Assembly: GCF_003669015.1 (NCBI RefSeq)
Contig: NZ_CP033069.1
Span: 3,172,501-3,236,500 of the forward strand
Direction of reading: 5' to 3'
Origin: Acidovorax sp. 1608163
GTDB taxonomy: Bacteria > Pseudomonadota > Gammaproteobacteria > Burkholderiales > Burkholderiaceae_C
DNA: 64,000 bases
The translations under genes were made by a program, and so were the position numbers. Each line of letters starts with the position of its first letter. The stretch's first letter is position 1. The notes beneath the pieces are model-generated. The model had not been told where the DNA came from. It was given only the letters and a program-made list of their open reading frames with translations, and ran no database searches. Shown piece after piece: positions 46,282 to 55,440 of this stretch.

Positions 46282-48012
46282 TCAGGCGATGCGCGCAATC
46301 ACCGCGCCCAGCGCCTGTGCGGTGCCTGCCGCTGCAGCCAAGGTCACGCGCCCTGCGCGGTGCGCTGTCACCTGCATCTCCATCTTCATGGCTTCCATCA
46401 CAGCGATCACGTCGCCCTCTTGCACCGTGTCGCCATCGACCACCTTCCAGGCGTGCAGGTTGCCGGCGATGGGCGAGGTGACGGCGGCGGCATCCACCGC
46501 AGCCTCTGCCGGTGCGGCGGCACCAGCGCCCTGCCCGCCTGCTGCCGCCAAGCCTTGCAGCAGCACCGCTGGCAGGCCCAGTTGCACGCGGCGGCCGTCG
46601 ATCTCGATGGCGGTGCGCAGCAAGCTGGTGTCTGCCGCAGGCACGGCCCGCACCGCCGCGGCCAGTGGGGTGGCAAAGTCGGACTCGATCCAGCGGGTGT
46701 GCACCTTGAAGCCGTCTGCGCCCACAAAGTCGGGGTGGTCGATGACGGCACGGTGAAAGGGCAGCACCGAAGCCACGCCTTCGATCTGGAACTCGCGCAG
46801 CGCACGGCGGGCGCGGGCCAGGGCCTGCTCGCGCGTGGCGCCGGTGACGATGAGCTTGGCCATGAGCGAGTCGAACGTGCCGGGCACCACGGAGCCCGTC
46901 TGCACACCTGTGTCCAGCCGCACGCCGGGGCCGGAGGGAGCGTCAAAACGCTGCACCGGGCCGGGGGTGGGCAAGAAGCCTCGGCCCACGTCTTCGGCAT
47001 TGATGCGGAACTCGATGGAGTGGCCCAGCGGCACAGGCGTTTGTGTGAGGGACAGCGGCAGGCCGTCGGCCACGCGCAGTTGCTCCACCACCAGGTCCAC
47101 GCCCGTGGTTTGCTCGGTCACGGGGTGCTCCACCTGCAGGCGGGTGTTGACCTCCAGGAACGAGATGGCGCCGCTCTGGCTCAGCAAAAATTCCACCGTG
47201 CCCGCGCTCACATAGCCTGCAGCGGCGCAGATGTCACGTGCGGCGGTGTGGATGCGTTCACGCTGCGCGTCGCTCAAAAATGGCGCAGGAGCCTCTTCCA
47301 CCAGCTTCTGGTTGCGCCGCTGCAGCGAGCAGTCGCGCGTGCCCAGCACCACCACATTGCCGTGGGTGTCGGCCAGCACCTGGGCCTCGATGTGGCGGGG
47401 CTTGTCGAGGAACTGCTCCACAAAGCATTCGCCCCGGCCAAAGGCGGTGACGGCTTCGCGCACGGCGGATTCGAACAGCTCGGCCACTTCGTCCATGCGC
47501 CAGGCGATCTTCATGCCGCGCCCGCCGCCACCAAAGGCGGCCTTGATGATGATGGGCAGGCCGTTTTGCTCGGCAAAGGCGAGCACTTCGCTCGCGTCCT
47601 TCACTGGGTCGGGCGTGCCCACCACCAGCGGCGCGCCCACTTGCAGTGCAATCTTGCGTGCAGACACCTTGTCGCCCAGTTGGGCAATGGTGGCAGGGCG
47701 AGGGCCAATCCAGGCCAGGCCTGCATCGATCACGGCCTGGGCAAAGGCGGCGTTTTCCGAGAGGAATCCGTAGCCGGGGTGCACGGCGTCGGCGCCGCTC
47801 TTTTTGGCAATGGCCAACAGCTTTTCGACGTTCAGGTAGGTGTCTGCGGGGCGGTCACCGCCCAGACCATAGGCCTCATCGGCCATGCGGGTGTGCAGGG
47901 CATCGATGTCGGCATTGGCGTACACGGCGACGGACTGCACGCCGTAGTCGGCACAGGCGCGGGCGATGCGGACGGCGATCTCGCCTCGGTTGGCGATCAA
48001 AACTTTTTTCAT
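46282..48012 (-). CDS. Biotin carboxylase fused to a biotin carboxyl carrier domain
   Basis: A 576-residue two-domain protein. Residues 1-450 are biotin carboxylase: [21 protein letters not shown]-grasp loop [14 protein letters not shown], and active-site [16 protein letters not shown] linker leads to a biotinyl domain near the C-terminus with the biotinylation motif EAMKME. It has no carboxyltransferase domain. It is the last gene of the pyroglutamate operon and follows the PxpB-PxpC fusion, whose domains belong to the CT_C_D and CT_A_B families also found in urea carboxylase. It probably carboxylates biotin for a reaction done with those neighbours. Acyl-CoA carboxylase function elsewhere is the alternative. 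The start is the ATG at 48012. Confidence 0.9.
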   Translation of the reverse strand: MKKVLIANRGEIAVRIARACADYGVQSVAVYANADIDALHTRMADEAYGLGGDRPADTYLNVEKLLAIAKKSGADAVHPGYGFLSENAAFAQAVIDAGLAWIGPRPATIAQLGDKVSARKIALQVGAPLVVGTPDPVKDASEVLAFAEQNGLPIIIKAAFGGGGRGMKIAWRMDEVAELFESAVREAVTAFGRGECFVEQFLDKPRHIEAQVLADTHGNVVVLGTRDCSLQRRNQKLVEEAPAPFLSDAQRERIHTAARDICAAAGYVSAGTVEFLLSQSGAISFLEVNTRLQVEHPVTEQTTGVDLVVEQLRVADGLPLSLTQTPVPLGHSIEFRINAEDVGRGFLPTPGPVQRFDAPSGPGVRLDTGVQTGSVVPGTFDSLMAKLIVTGATREQALARARRALREFQIEGVASVLPFHRAVIDHPDFVGADGFKVHTRWIESDFATPLAAAVRAVPAADTSLLRTAIEIDGRRVQLGLPAVLLQGLAAAGGQGAGAAAPAEAAVDAAAVTSPIAGNLHAWKVVDGDTVQEGDVIAVMEAMKMEMQVTAHRAGRVTLAAAAGTAQALGAVIARIA

Positions 48013-48059
48013 ATCAATGTTCCGGTGTTCTTTGAAAGTGCAACCAACGGCACGAACAA

Positions 48060-49673
48060 TCAAGGCGCAAGCTCTGCAAACGGCTGGATCGGGTTGAACC
48101 GCAGCCACGCGCCCACAGGGATCTGCCCTGCGCGGTCGAGGTGGTACGGCGCCACGCAGCCGATGACCGGGTAGCCGCCGGTGAGCGGGTGGTCGGCCAA
48201 AAACAGCACGGGCTGGCCGCTGGGCGGTACCTGCAGGGCCCCCAATGCCGTGCCTTCGCTGGGCAGCTCGCCGGTGATGGCGCGGTCCAGAGGCACCTCG
48301 CCCGCCAGGCGCAGGCCCACGCGGTTGGATTGGGGCGTGACCTGCCAGCGCTGGGCTGCAAAGCGGGCGATGGCCTCGGGCGTGAACCAGTCGGTGCGCG
48401 GGCCCATCACCACGTCCAGCACCACGTCACGCTCCAGCGTGGGCAGGTCGGCGGGCGGCAGCTCGGGCGCGGCCACCACGCAGGTAGCCGGGGCGGGCAG
48501 CACGGCCAGCCAGTCGCCCACGGCCACGGGGGCGGGGCCCACATGGGCCAGGGTGTCGGTGGCGCAGCTGCCCATCACGGGCGCTTCGGCAAAGCCGCCG
48601 CGCACGGCCACATAGCTGCGCGCGCCTGCGGTGGGTTGGCCCACGGCCAGGGTGTCGCCATCGGCCAGGGCCACGGGCGCGTAGCGCGACATGGGCCAGC
48701 GCTGCCCAGAGGCGGTGATCAGCGTCAGCACGGCATCGGCACCGGTGACGGCCACCACGTTCTCGCCCACACTGCGCAGCTGCAGGCCACCGCCCACGGT
48801 CTCCAGCGCAGCCAGGTGGCTGGGGTTGCCCACCAGGCGGTTGGCAGCCTTGAGGGCGGCCTGGTCCATCGCACCCGATGCCGACACGCCCTGCCCAGCC
48901 TGGCCGTGGCGGCCCAGGTCCTGGAAGACGGTGAGCAACCCGGTGGCACGCACCTGCAACGCGGCCTGCCCTGCGGCAAGGCTGGGCTGCGTGCGGCCAG
49001 AGGGTTTAAGGTCTTTTTGGCCTGTAGCGCCCTCTGAATAAGCGCTAGCAGCTATTGATTTAGTAGCAACATCGACAAACCGCACGCGATAGCCAGGCTG
49101 CAGCAAGGCGGGCTGTGCGCGGGCAATGTCCCACATGGCCACGGGGGTGGTGCCAATGATTTGCCACCCACCCGGGCTGGCCTGCGGGTACACGCCGCTG
49201 AAGGTGCCTGCCAGTCCCACAGAGCCCGCAGGCAGGCGGGTGCGCGGCGTGCTGCGGCGGGGTACGTTCAGGCTGGGGTGGCCGCCGCTCAGGTACGCAA
49301 AGCCGGGCGCAAAGCCGGTGAAAGCCACGGTGTACTCGCTGCCCGTGTGGCGCTGCACCACTTCATCCGCAGTGATGCCCAGGATCTGCGCCACCTCGGC
49401 CAGGTCTTCGCCGTGGTAGTGCACCGGGATTTCGACCAAGGTATCGCTGCGCTCGGCGCGCTGCGACAGGTCGCGCTGCGCAATGTGCTGCACCAGCACG
49501 GCGGCGCTGGTGGCCGAGGGGCGGTAGCGCACCAGGATGGTCCGCGCAGCGGGGACCAGTTCTTCCACACCGGCCAGCGGGGTGTGCTGCAGCGAGGCCA
49601 GCAGCGCCAGGGTTTCGTCCAGGTCGGCCAGCTCGACGAGCAGCGAATTGAGGGTGACGGGCAAGAAACGCAT
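48060..49673 (-). CDS. pxpB-pxpC: Fused 5-oxoprolinase subunits B and C (PxpB-PxpC)
   Basis: A 537-residue fusion of two normally separate proteins. Residues 1-200 are PxpB (KipI-like, CT_C_D): [58 protein letters not shown]. Residues about 235-535 are PxpC (KipA-like, CT_A_B): [20 protein letters not shown] and [16 protein letters not shown]. With PxpA they open 5-oxoproline to glutamate using ATP. The linker (about residues 202-222, [19 protein letters not shown]) is encoded by a dispersed repeat that elsewhere is intergenic, so the fusion probably arose by read-through of the repeat. Downstream, 47 bases separate it from the carboxylase gene. Confidence 0.92.
   Translation of the reverse strand: MRFLPVTLNSLLVELADLDETLALLASLQHTPLAGVEELVPAARTILVRYRPSATSAAVLVQHIAQRDLSQRAERSDTLVEIPVHYHGEDLAEVAQILGITADEVVQRHTGSEYTVAFTGFAPGFAYLSGGHPSLNVPRRSTPRTRLPAGSVGLAGTFSGVYPQASPGGWQIIGTTPVAMWDIARAQPALLQPGYRVRFVDVATKSIAASAYSEGATGQKDLKPSGRTQPSLAAGQAALQVRATGLLTVFQDLGRHGQAGQGVSASGAMDQAALKAANRLVGNPSHLAALETVGGGLQLRSVGENVVAVTGADAVLTLITASGQRWPMSRYAPVALADGDTLAVGQPTAGARSYVAVRGGFAEAPVMGSCATDTLAHVGPAPVAVGDWLAVLPAPATCVVAAPELPPADLPTLERDVVLDVVMGPRTDWFTPEAIARFAAQRWQVTPQSNRVGLRLAGEVPLDRAITGELPSEGTALGALQVPPSGQPVLFLADHPLTGGYPVIGCVAPYHLDRAGQIPVGAWLRFNPIQPFAELAP
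49009..49072 (-). repeat. Dispersed palindromic repeat, copy 5, inside a coding region
   Basis: On the minus strand it reads ATAGCTGCTAGCGCTTATTC then AGAGGGCGCTACAGGCCAAA, clearly the same element as the intergenic copy at 4771. It is translated in frame as the linker of the PxpB-PxpC fusion. Its length and frame contain no stop here. Confidence 0.85.
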
Positions 49674-49679
49674 GCCGCC

Positions 49680-50465
49680 TTACCCCTGGGCCGCGGCCAT
49701 GGAAGGGGCCATGAACGAAGCGATCTTGATGCCATCGGCCTCAAAGCGCTTGCGCAGCTCTTGCGCAATGCCCACGGCATCGGGGCTGTCGCCGTGCACG
49801 CAGATCGAGTCGGCCTCGATGCGCACAGTGCTGCCGTCAATGGCTTCGACCACGCCCTCGCGCACCAGGCGCACCATGCGCTGGGCAATCACTTCGGGGT
49901 CGTGCAGCACGGCGCCTTTTTCGCGGCGCGACACCAGCGCGCCCTGCGAAGTGTAGGCACGGTCGGCAAAGGCTTCGGACACCACGCGCAGGCCCGCATC
50001 GCGGGCCCACTGCACCAGGGGCGATCCGGCCAGGGCCACCAGGGTTAACTGCGGGTTGATGGCGCGAAGGGCGGTGATCACGTCCTTGGCCTGGCGGGCA
50101 TCTTGGGCAATGGTGTTGTAGAGCGCGCCGTGCGGCTTGACGTAGCGCACGGCAGTGCCCGCAGCCGCCGCCAGCCCTTGCAGGGCACCAATCTGGTAGA
50201 TCACATCGGCCACCAGCTCGGCGCTGGAGATGTCCATGCTGCGACGGCCAAAGCCCTTGAGGTCTGGGTAGGCCACGTGGGCGCCCACCACCACGCCGCG
50301 CGCTGCGGCGGCGCGCAGGGTTTGCAATATGCCGACAGGGTCGCCCGCATGAAAGCCGCAGGCCACATTGGCGCTGCTGACAATCTCCAGCATGGCGGCG
50401 TCATCGCCCATCGTCCAGGCGCCCAGGCTTTCGCCCAGGTCGCTGTTGAGGTCTATCGTTGTCAT
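49680..50465 (-). CDS. pxpA: 5-oxoprolinase subunit A (LamB/YcsF family)
   Basis: A 261-residue PxpA. The N-terminus [20 protein letters not shown] and [16 protein letters not shown] (about residue 32) are family signatures, as are [12 protein letters not shown] and [17 protein letters not shown]. It is the third component of bacterial 5-oxoprolinase, acting with PxpB and PxpC to hydrolyse pyroglutamate to glutamate. It ends seven bases before the PxpB-PxpC start and follows the pcp gene by 70 bases. Confidence 0.95.
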   Translation of the reverse strand: MTTIDLNSDLGESLGAWTMGDDAAMLEIVSSANVACGFHAGDPVGILQTLRAAAARGVVVGAHVAYPDLKGFGRRSMDISSAELVADVIYQIGALQGLAAAAGTAVRYVKPHGALYNTIAQDARQAKDVITALRAINPQLTLVALAGSPLVQWARDAGLRVVSEAFADRAYTSQGALVSRREKGAVLHDPEVIAQRMVRLVREGVVEAIDGSTVRIEADSICVHGDSPDAVGIAQELRKRFEADGIKIASFMAPSMAAAQG

Positions 50466-50535
50466 CGTGTTCTCCAGGTGCTGCCGCGTGCAAGGTGCGC
50501 GCGGCCAGCGTCGTCAATCAGCGGGGGAGCCAGGC

Positions 50536-51207
50536 TCAGTGCAGCGCGCCGCCCACTTCGCGCACGTCGGCCTGCACGGCCAGCGCGGTTTCGATGGCCA
50601 CTTGCAAGCCGCGTACCTGCGTGGCCAAGGCCATGCTGGGCATGCCGGGGTGCAATGCCGCCAGCTCAGGCAAGGTGGGCACATGGATAAAGCCACCGCG
50701 CACGCCCCCTGTCCCCCTGGCCAGGTGGTGCATCAGCGCATAGAAGATGTGGTTGCACACAAAGGTGCCTGCGGTGTTGGACACCGCAGCGGGCACGCCC
50801 TGGGCGCGCATGTCGCGCACCATGGCCTTGATGGGCAAGGTGGCGAAGTACGCGGTCGGGCCATCGGTGTGCACCGCCGTGTCCACCGGCTGGCGCCCGG
50901 CGTTGTCGGGGATGCGGGCGTCGTCCACGTTGATGGCCACGCGCTCGGGCGTGATCTCGGTGCGCCCACCGGCCAGGCCCAGGCAGATCACCAGCGTGGG
51001 CTGCCACTGCGCAACCGCCTGCTGCAGGCGGGCTATGGCATCGCCAAAGACGCAGGGCAGCTGCACAGCGCGCACGGTGCAGGCACCACCGGCGGATGCC
51101 GGTGTGGCTGGTTGCCAGCCGTCCAGCGCGCGGGCCACTTCCCACGAGGGGTTGAGCGGGTCTTTGTCAAACGGCTCAAAGCCGGTGAGCAGCACGTTCT
51201 GCGTCAT
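50536..51207 (-). CDS. pcp: Pyroglutamyl-peptidase I
   Basis: A 223-residue cysteine peptidase that removes N-terminal pyroglutamate from peptides. [21 protein letters not shown] at the N-terminus is the classic motif. The catalytic residues are Glu in [18 protein letters not shown], Cys in [14 protein letters not shown] and His in [11 protein letters not shown]. It liberates pyroglutamate that the following PxpABC enzymes can open, so the operon covers release and use of this compound. Confidence 0.96.
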   Translation of the reverse strand: MTQNVLLTGFEPFDKDPLNPSWEVARALDGWQPATPASAGGACTVRAVQLPCVFGDAIARLQQAVAQWQPTLVICLGLAGGRTEITPERVAINVDDARIPDNAGRQPVDTAVHTDGPTAYFATLPIKAMVRDMRAQGVPAAVSNTAGTFVCNHIFYALMHHLARGTGGVRGGFIHVPTLPELAALHPGMPSMALATQVRGLQVAIETALAVQADVREVGGALH

Positions 51208-51242
51208 GGTGTTTCCTTGGAGTTAATGGGGATTAACTAGGG

Positions 51243-52199
51243 TTAGCGGAACATCAGGAAGTACAGCAAAAACACGTTGGCCGTGAGCAGTGCCAGGGCC
51301 GTGGGCACCTGGGCGCGGATGACGGCGTTCTTGTCTGGCAACTCCAGCAGCGCAGCAGGCACGATGTTGAAGTTGGCCGCCATGGGCGTCAGCAGTGTGC
51401 CGCAATAGCCCGACAGCATGCCAATGGCCGCCATCACGGCGGGGTCACCGTGGTACACGCCCACCAGCACAGGCACGCCCACGCCGCCCGTCATCACCGG
51501 GAAAGCGGCAAAGCCGTTGCCCATGATGATGGTGAACAGCGCCATGCCAATCACATACACGGCCACGGCCACAAAGCGCAGGTCCATGTTGATGTAGGTG
51601 GTGGTGACGTAGGCCACGGCCTTGCCCACACCGGCGTCCGAGAACACCAGGCCCAGCATGCCCAGCATTTGCGGCAGCACCAGGGCCCAGCCCAGGGCGT
51701 CGGTCAGGCGGCGCGATTCGCGCATGCCTTGTGCAGGGGTTTCACGCGTCAGCCAGCACACCAGCGCCAGCGACAGCACGCAGCCCACGCCCAGGCTCAC
51801 CAGCGTGGTGTTCTTGGGGTCCAGCAGCGGCACGCCGCCCACCGACAGGTGCTTGGCCGACAAGGTGCCGATCATGGTGACCAGCGGAATCGCCAGGGCT
51901 GGGGCAAACAGCTTGTTGCCCAGGCGCTTGGCGCTGGCCGCGTATTCGGCCACGCTGGGGCTTTTGTGCTGGCCACCGGCCACGCCGCCAAAGCCCGCAA
52001 TCAGCGCCATGGCCACGGCGCCCACGCCCACCCACAGCGGGGGCAACTGGTCGCCCACCAAGAAGACGAGGGCATACAGGCCCCAGAACAAGCCGCTGCT
52101 CACGCGCTTGGGGTTGCTGCCATCGGTGAAGGTGGCAATGGACGTGAGGGCCAGCACGGCGCCCACCAGGTAGTACAGGTATTGGATGGAGAGAATCAT
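51243..52199 (-). CDS. DUF979 family membrane protein, probable pyroglutamate transporter component
   Basis: A 318-residue membrane protein with about nine hydrophobic helices. Typical stretches include QYLYYLVGAVLALTSIATF, LGNKLFAPALAIPLVTMIG and FTIIMGNGFAAFPVMTGGVGVP. DUF979 is almost always found with DUF969, and the pair often accompanies pcp in other bacteria, so a role as a two-part transporter for pyroglutamate or pyroglutamyl peptides is inferred. It starts 11 bases after the DUF969 gene ends. Confidence 0.9.
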   Translation of the reverse strand: MILSIQYLYYLVGAVLALTSIATFTDGSNPKRVSSGLFWGLYALVFLVGDQLPPLWVGVGAVAMALIAGFGGVAGGQHKSPSVAEYAASAKRLGNKLFAPALAIPLVTMIGTLSAKHLSVGGVPLLDPKNTTLVSLGVGCVLSLALVCWLTRETPAQGMRESRRLTDALGWALVLPQMLGMLGLVFSDAGVGKAVAYVTTTYINMDLRFVAVAVYVIGMALFTIIMGNGFAAFPVMTGGVGVPVLVGVYHGDPAVMAAIGMLSGYCGTLLTPMAANFNIVPAALLELPDKNAVIRAQVPTALALLTANVFLLYFLMFR

Positions 52200-52210
52200 G
52201 GCGGCGCTCC

Positions 52211-52951
52211 TCAGGCGGCTTTGTTGGAAGAAGCCGCAGCAGCGGACAACGGCTCGATGCCTTCGGCCTTCAGCTCACGGGCCAGCACGCCGTCCAGGCG
52301 GTACAGGCGCCATGCGTGGATGGCAAACGCGCAGATGGCGGTAGGGATGCCCCAGAACGCGACGTGCAGCGGCTCTACATCAATGCCCGCTTCGTGCAGG
52401 AAGGTGGTCATCAGCACGATGGCACCGAAGGCGACGAAGATGTCTTCGCCAAAGAACAGGCCCACGTTGTCTGTGGCAGCCGAGAAGGCGCGCAGCTTGT
52501 GGCGAATGCGCTCAGGCAGCGTGCCGTAGCGCGCCTCGGTGGCGCCTTCGGCCATGGGCGCCAGCAGCGGGCGCACCATTTGCGGGTGGCCGCCCAGGCT
52601 GGTCAGGCCAATGGCAGCGGTGAGCTGGCGCGCAGCCAGGTACACGATGAGCAGGCGGCCTGCCGTGGCCGACTTGATGGAGCTGATCCAGTTTTGCGCA
52701 TGCTGGCGCAGGCCGTGGCGCTCGAGCAGGCCAATCACCGCCAGGGGCAGCAAGATGATGAGCGGCAGGTTGCGCGTCTTGATAAAGCCCGTGCCGATGG
52801 TGGCGAGGATTTTGTCGATGGGAAACCCGGCTGCCAGGGCGGTGCCCACGGCCGTGACGATCACGACCAGCATGGGGTTAAACCGCAGGACAAAGCCCAC
52901 GATGATGATGGCCACCCCGATGAGCGGCCACAGATTGACGTCACTAAGCAT
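52211..52951 (-). CDS. DUF969 family membrane protein, probable pyroglutamate transporter component
   Basis: A 246-residue membrane protein, the partner of DUF979. LSDVNLWPLIGVAIIIVGFVLRFNPMLVV opens it; RNLPLIILLPLAVIGLLERHGLRQHAQ and RIRHKLRAFSAATDNVGLFFGEDIFVAFGA are typical. It is the first gene of the operon, divergent from a GntR regulator across 452 bases. The role in uptake is inferred from context. Confidence 0.9.
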   Translation of the reverse strand: MLSDVNLWPLIGVAIIIVGFVLRFNPMLVVIVTAVGTALAAGFPIDKILATIGTGFIKTRNLPLIILLPLAVIGLLERHGLRQHAQNWISSIKSATAGRLLIVYLAARQLTAAIGLTSLGGHPQMVRPLLAPMAEGATEARYGTLPERIRHKLRAFSAATDNVGLFFGEDIFVAFGAIVLMTTFLHEAGIDVEPLHVAFWGIPTAICAFAIHAWRLYRLDGVLARELKAEGIEPLSAAAASSNKAA

Positions 52952-53403
52952 GTTGATCCTTCATTGAGCACACAGACACACAAACACCCCGCACAGCCCT
53001 GCCCCCTGAACCAGGGCACAGGCACCGCTGCGCGCGCTTTTCCTCTGCCGCTGCGTACAGACCCCAAAGTCCCCAGCACGCAGCCAGCTGCCTCTCGCCA
53101 TGCAACTTGCATGCCATATCAACGAACAAAACATGCACCATTGAGTGGCAATCGAATAATTTTTGTTGAACAAAAAATATTCAGTTGTTTTACGATTTGT
53201 CGATTCTGCCCAACAAAGCAGCACCCACACCCTCAGTAAAAACCCTCGGTTTACGTACAAACTGTGGGGTTTGGGACGCCAGCAACCGCAGCGCGCCTCT
53301 CTGATGGGCCCGCCTGGCGGATGCCGCAGGGGCCCTGCAAATGCGCCAAAGGGGCCCCCAAAGTTGCGCGGGGGCGGGGCTTCTTTCCCCTTACCATCCG
53401 GGC
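52952..53403. other. Divergent control region of the pyroglutamate operon
   Basis: A 452-bp region between the DUF969 gene and the divergent GntR gene. It contains one strong AT-rich dyad (53154-53182). The stretch 53260-53400 is GC-rich and shows no small gene I can support. Confidence 0.5.
53154..53182. promoter_or_regulatory. 29-bp AT-rich palindrome, probable GntR operator
   Basis: GAATAATTTTTGTT and the near-complement AACAAAAAATATTC surround a central G. It lies about 200 bases from both divergent start codons and is the only strong dyad in this control region, so it is the best candidate site for the adjacent GntR protein. Confidence 0.6.
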
Positions 53404-54081
53404 ATGAAGTCAGAACTGAGCAACCCCCAAACACTGAATGACCGCATGGCGGAACTGATCCGCCAGAAGATCGTGCACGGGGAGTTCACGCCGGGCCAGC
53501 GCCTGTCCGAAGCGGCCCTGAGCGAGAGCCTGGAGATATCGCGCAACACCCTGCGCGAAGTGTTCCGCCTGCTGACCAAAGAAGGGCTGCTCAAGCACGA
53601 GCCCAACCGAGGCGTGTTTGTGGCCATCCCCAGCATCGCGTCCATCATCGACATCTACCGCGTGCGCCGGCTCATTGAGTGCCAGGCCCTGGCCCAGGCC
53701 TACCCCCGCCACCCCGCCAAAAAGCACCTGCGCGACGCTGTGGAAATGGCCCTGCGCTGCCGCGATGCAGGCGACTGGCAGGGCGTGGGCACGGCCAACA
53801 TGGAGTTCCACATGGCCATCGTGGAGCTGGCCGACAGCGAGCGCCTGAACGTGGTCTTCTCGCACCTGCTGGCCGAGCTGCGGCTGGCCTTTGGCCTGCT
53901 CAACGACCCGGAGTTTCTGCACATGCCGTATGTGGAGATGAACGTGAACATCCTGGAGCTGTTCGAGGCAGGCAAGCTGCAAGAGGCCTCTGCCGCACTC
54001 AACGAGTACCTGGTGCATTCCGAGCGCATCGTGCTGGCGGTGTATGCACGGCGGATTTCGGATGGCGGGCAGCCCAAGTAA
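53404..54081 (+). CDS. FCD-type GntR transcriptional regulator
   Basis: A 225-residue GntR regulator with an N-terminal winged helix (LSEAALSESLEISRNTLREVFRLLTKEGLL, about residues 34-63) and an FCD domain with metal-site histidines in MEFHMAIVELADSERL and HSERIVLAVY. It is divergent from the pyroglutamate operon and so its probable regulator, perhaps responding to pyroglutamate or glutamate. The ATG at 53404 is chosen; the frame is open 21 codons upstream. Its 3-prime end overlaps the dioxygenase-like gene by 20 bases. Confidence 0.92.
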   Translation: MKSELSNPQTLNDRMAELIRQKIVHGEFTPGQRLSEAALSESLEISRNTLREVFRLLTKEGLLKHEPNRGVFVAIPSIASIIDIYRVRRLIECQALAQAYPRHPAKKHLRDAVEMALRCRDAGDWQGVGTANMEFHMAIVELADSERLNVVFSHLLAELRLAFGLLNDPEFLHMPYVEMNVNILELFEAGKLQEASAALNEYLVHSERIVLAVYARRISDGGQPK

Positions 54082-54796
54082 GCGGGGCCTGGGCACGTCG
54101 GGCTGCGGCACTGCCGCCCAGGCGTTTGCAGCCCACGGGTATGCCTTGGTGGAAGACGCCGTGCCAGCCCCGCAATGCCAGGCACTGGCCGCGATGGCAA
54201 GCCGAGACGAGGCAACCGCCCGCACCCTTTCGGGCGGCACGCGCAACATGCTGGCGCAGCCCTGGTGCGCCGCCCTGGCCCAACAGCTGCGCGCCCACCC
54301 CAACATTGCCGCCTGCCTGCCCGCCGATGCGCGGGCCGTGCAGTGCACCTATTTTGAAAAGACCGCCCACCGCAACTGGCTGGTGGCCCCGCACCAGGAC
54401 CTGAGCGTGCCCGTGGCCCAGCAGGTGGCCGCACCCGGCTGGCAGGGCTGGTCGGCCAAAGAGGGGCACTGGTTTGTGCAGCCACCCGCCGCGTGGCTGG
54501 CGCACATGGTGGCCGTGCGGCTGCACCTGGATGACTGCGGGCCCAGCGACGGGCCGCTGCGCGTGCTGCCCGGCACGCACACCCACGGCCACCTCTCGCC
54601 CGCCGCCATGGCCACCTTGCGCCAGCAAGGCACCGAGGCAGTGTGCACCGCACCCGCAGGGGCTGCGCTGCTGATGCGCCCGCTGCTGGTGCACGCATCG
54701 TCCAAATCCACGGGCACAGACCGCAGGCGCGTGCTGCATTTTGTGTTTGGCCCCACCGCCCTGCCCCATGGGCTGCAGTGGCCCACCGCCGTCTGA
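54062..54796 (+). CDS. Phytanoyl-CoA dioxygenase-family protein
   Basis: A 244-residue Fe(II)/2-oxoglutarate-dependent oxygenase-like protein. The facial triad is visible as His and Asp in APHQDLSVP (near residue 120) and distal His in RPLLVHASSKS (near 210); GPLRVLPGTHTHGHLS is another family stretch. The ATG at 54062 overlaps the GntR gene by 20 bases; one at 54044 would overlap by 38. The overlap suggests co-transcription with the GntR gene. Substrate is unknown, and no link to pyroglutamate is evident. Confidence 0.85.
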   Translation: MAGSPSKRGLGTSGCGTAAQAFAAHGYALVEDAVPAPQCQALAAMASRDEATARTLSGGTRNMLAQPWCAALAQQLRAHPNIAACLPADARAVQCTYFEKTAHRNWLVAPHQDLSVPVAQQVAAPGWQGWSAKEGHWFVQPPAAWLAHMVAVRLHLDDCGPSDGPLRVLPGTHTHGHLSPAAMATLRQQGTEAVCTAPAGAALLMRPLLVHASSKSTGTDRRRVLHFVFGPTALPHGLQWPTAV

Positions 54797-54822
54797 CGGC
54801 ATCCCTTCACCCCTGCAACCCC

Positions 54823-55371
54823 ATGCCCTTCACCCCTTTTCACATGGGCGCAGGCCTGGCCCTCAAGGCCGTGGCCGGGCGCCACTTCAGCGTGCTCACC
54901 TTCGGCATTGCCCAGGTGGCGATGGACATTGAGCCGCTGGTGGGCATGCTGCGCGGCGCGGCCGTGCTGCATGGCCCCACGCACACCTACCTGGGCGCGG
55001 TGCCCATCGCGATGGCTACGGCCGTGCTGGCGCCCTGGCTGTGCCGCCCTTTGCTGCGGCGCTGGAACCTGGAGGTGCAGCACCACCGCGTGGCATGGCT
55101 GAGCGAAGCCGAGCAGTGGCGGCCAGGTACGGTGTTGCTCAGCGCCCTGGCAGGCACCTGGTCGCATGTGGTGCTGGACAGCGTGATGCACGCCGACATC
55201 ACGCCCTGGGCGCCATGGTCTGACGCCAATGGCCTGTACGCCTGGGTGTCGCTGTCTACCCTGCACGGGCTGTGCGTGGCAGGCATGGTGGCGGGCGCAG
55301 CAGCGTGGGTGGCAAGGCGCTGGCTGGGGCGCAAACGCCCTGGCATCGGCGCATCGCACACACCACCCTAG
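54823..55371 (+). CDS. Small membrane protein related to YdjM-type metal-dependent hydrolases
   Basis: A 182-residue protein with about four hydrophobic helices. Histidine/Asp clusters (PFHMGAGLALKA, MDIEPLV, GPTHTYLGAVPIA and SHVVLDSVMHADITPWAP) match the spacing of the YdjM/DUF457-like putative membrane hydrolases. I start it at the ATG at 54823, 26 bases after the dioxygenase-like gene, with which it is likely co-transcribed. No substrate is known for this family. Confidence 0.75.
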   Translation: MPFTPFHMGAGLALKAVAGRHFSVLTFGIAQVAMDIEPLVGMLRGAAVLHGPTHTYLGAVPIAMATAVLAPWLCRPLLRRWNLEVQHHRVAWLSEAEQWRPGTVLLSALAGTWSHVVLDSVMHADITPWAPWSDANGLYAWVSLSTLHGLCVAGMVAGAAAWVARRWLGRKRPGIGASHTPP

Positions 55372-55377
55372 AAACAC

Positions 55378-55440
55378 TGGCAGCTATATTTTTTATAGCT
55401 GCCAGCGCTTTATTTCAAAGCGCTACAGGCCCATTTGGCT
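55378..55440 (+). repeat. Dispersed palindromic repeat, copy 6
   Basis: Fills the gap between the convergent membrane-protein and diguanylate-cyclase genes. ATAGCTGCCAGCGCTTTATT then CAAAGCGCTACAGGCCCATT; an extra GGCAGCTATA before it can pair with TATAGCTGCC, giving a second hairpin. It may act as a terminator for both genes. Confidence 0.85.

Noticed and set aside
46035..46298. Possible small gene of 87 codons beside the carboxylase gene
   Set aside because: It includes repeat-like sequence, lacks a ribosome site and overlaps the 3-prime end of a well-supported gene.
46069..48174. 701-codon open frame antisense to the biotin carboxylase gene
   Set aside because: Shadow of a GC-rich coding strand with no domain; the carboxylase has all its motifs.
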